This document shows, piece after piece, positions 62,806 through 64,000 of a DNA stretch of 64,000 nucleotides. Source of the DNA: Epiperipatus broadwayi (lineage: Eukaryota; Onychophora; Udeonychophora; Euonychophora; Peripatidae); the NCBI GenBank assembly GCA_028023455.1, contig JAQFVV010006293.1, forward strand, positions 3,173,844-3,237,843. Direction: 5' to 3'. Position 1 is the stretch's first letter. The number at the start of each line of letters is the position of its first letter. A model generated the notes under the pieces. That model searched no databases, was not told where the DNA came from, and worked only from the letters and a program-made list of their open reading frames with translations. The position numbers and the translations under genes were made by a program.

Positions 62806-63330
62806 ACATTTTGTTAACTATTTTTGAAAAAAAAATATTATATTTTTTTCATTGATGGTTCACTATTTTGCTTCTTAGGTAGTGAGAAAATATGTTCTGA
62901 ATAAGATTTGTTACAGTATTAAGTTAAAACAACAACTGTACAGTGTACATTTTAAAAATTATTTTTGATGCACATTATTTTATTATCAAGGTTTTTATTT
63001 TGATGATATTTAGCCAATAAAACTTTTTTTGTGCCGTTTTTTTTTTTTTTAACACTTTGTGAATTCATTTATTTTACATAAATGCAATGAAATCAAGAAA
63101 AAATTGATAAAGAAATTCTATGTTTTTTTTTTTTAACCAATTATTTACTGTAAAAGTGTACTATATTATATTTGATAAAATCTTCCATTATCAGAAACAA
63201 ATTAAGAGATTTTTGATTTAAAATTGAGCAAGTAAATGATTTTTTAACTCGTGTTAAGTAACCTTTGATCATTATAAAATTGATTATTAATTGCATAACA
63301 CACAAAATCTTGTTTTTTTCCCCTCAAGGT

Positions 63331-63584
63331 AATTTACAAATATGGTTATATATAGAGTTCGCAAAACAAGCTCTTAACAAGCTTTGAGAATATTCTCAAC
63401 CCCAGACCGTTTTCTGTTTCTGGCGTCATCAGTGAGGTGCCAGGATATTCATTATTTTTAATCTAATAAATATCCTGGCACCTCACTGATGATACCAGAA
63501 GCAGAAACCGGTCTGGGGTTGAGGATATTATCAAAGCTTGTTAAGAGCTTGTTTTGCGAGCTCTATATATAACATTTGTAAATA
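63331..63584. mobile_element. Hairpin element, about 254 bp
   Basis: An almost perfect palindrome. AAAACAAGCTCTTAACAAGC near the left end answers GCTTGTTAAGAGCTTGTTTT near the right, and GTGAGGTGCCAGGATATT answers AATATCCTGGCACCTCAC at the centre, with a loop of about 19 bases. Both arms carry the module TCACTGATGA...CAGAAACCGGTCTGGGG (left arm complemented), also seen at about 24065-24105. Arms extend outward through the ATTTACAAAT / ATTTGTAAAT pair. A few substitutions separate the arms. Confidence 0.85.
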
Positions 63585-64000
63585 CGAGCTTTATTAAAAT
63601 TAAGTCATGTGACATCTGACTTGATTTTTTATCATTTTAAATATGGTTAATATATTTTTTATGCAAGAAAAATAATGTTCATAAGAATTTTAATTCATAA
63701 AATTTAGTGAATACACATTTTAAAATTTAATATTATTACAATTTGTTGTTGTATGTGATCAAAGTAAATTTTTGATTATTGACTATACTGAATGAAATTA
63801 GTATTTTTTAGGTTTTGTAGTCATCAATGAAAATCTTTTTTACTTTGGTTATGTCCTAAATGAAAGCATTGACTATTTTGCAAGGATACTGGATGAAAAT
63901 CAAATAAAATACATTAATCATATTTTAATTCTATAATCAAAACAATAGTGTCACCATTTTATTTTCAATTGATATAATTTTAATGAAGTCATTATCCTGT
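63585..64000. other. No recognisable feature
   Basis: AT-rich sequence to the end of the window. Confidence 0.5.

Noticed and set aside
1-64000. CRISPR array, operon or phage-like system
   Set aside because: No spaced identical short repeats, no dense same-strand ORFs and no bacterial signals; the element content is that of an animal genome.

Overview
The window looks like strongly AT-rich nuclear DNA from an invertebrate animal. The signs are degraded hAT, mariner, Ty3/gypsy and several non-LTR elements, retroposed tRNA-like sequences and many hairpin MITEs, with no operons and no dense ORFs. No host gene could be recognised. The window is either intergenic DNA or the inside of a very long intron. 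I cannot name the species from sequence alone; molluscs, chelicerates and cnidarians all fit.

Layout, left to right. 1-8 kb: a fold-back element whose two arms each carry tRNA-like Pol III boxes (289-782); a retroposed tRNA-Gly(TCC) copy with a 17-bp target duplication (1825-1956); a long-inverted-repeat element around an ISXO2/Merlin-like transposase fragment (2711-3732); and a 2.8-kb broken hAT transposon related to the GTF2IRD2/ZBED5/SCAND3 hAT group (5197-7973, minus strand). 10-15 kb: a LINE relic, then a Ty3/gypsy element with two LTRs that keeps gag, protease and the last part of integrase but has lost the rest of pol. 17-24 kb: a SINE-like sequence, a well-preserved 1858-bp terminal-inverted-repeat element with an 8-bp target duplication (20574-22431), and a composite inverted/direct repeat. 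26.8-28.9 kb and 45.5-47.7 kb: two blocks of about 2.1-2.2 kb that begin TGTAAC and end GTTACA, are locally rich in CpG and look like solo LTRs.

36-38 kb: a 163-bp relative of the 289-782 element, a second copy of the first LINE family with a readable reverse-transcriptase core, and a 46-bp insertion with 12-bp direct repeats. 42-49 kb: a second fold-back element with tRNA-like arms, a hAT MITE, a possible SINE and a mariner relic with a duplicated end. 51.7-59 kb: relics of two further LINE families, a hAT element with perfect 8-bp target duplication and a duplicated transposase tail, and a hairpin MITE. 62.3-63.6 kb: two more inverted-repeat elements.

No element found here appears able to move by itself: every recognisable transposase or reverse transcriptase is truncated, frameshifted or stopped. 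What is most worth following up is the repeat architecture: tRNA-like units arranged head to head inside fold-back elements, an unclassified 1.86-kb TIR element with internal tandem repeats, and one sequence module shared by three otherwise different repeats. The remaining DNA (about half the window) is AT-rich with homopolymers and AT microsatellites and shows nothing I can identify.
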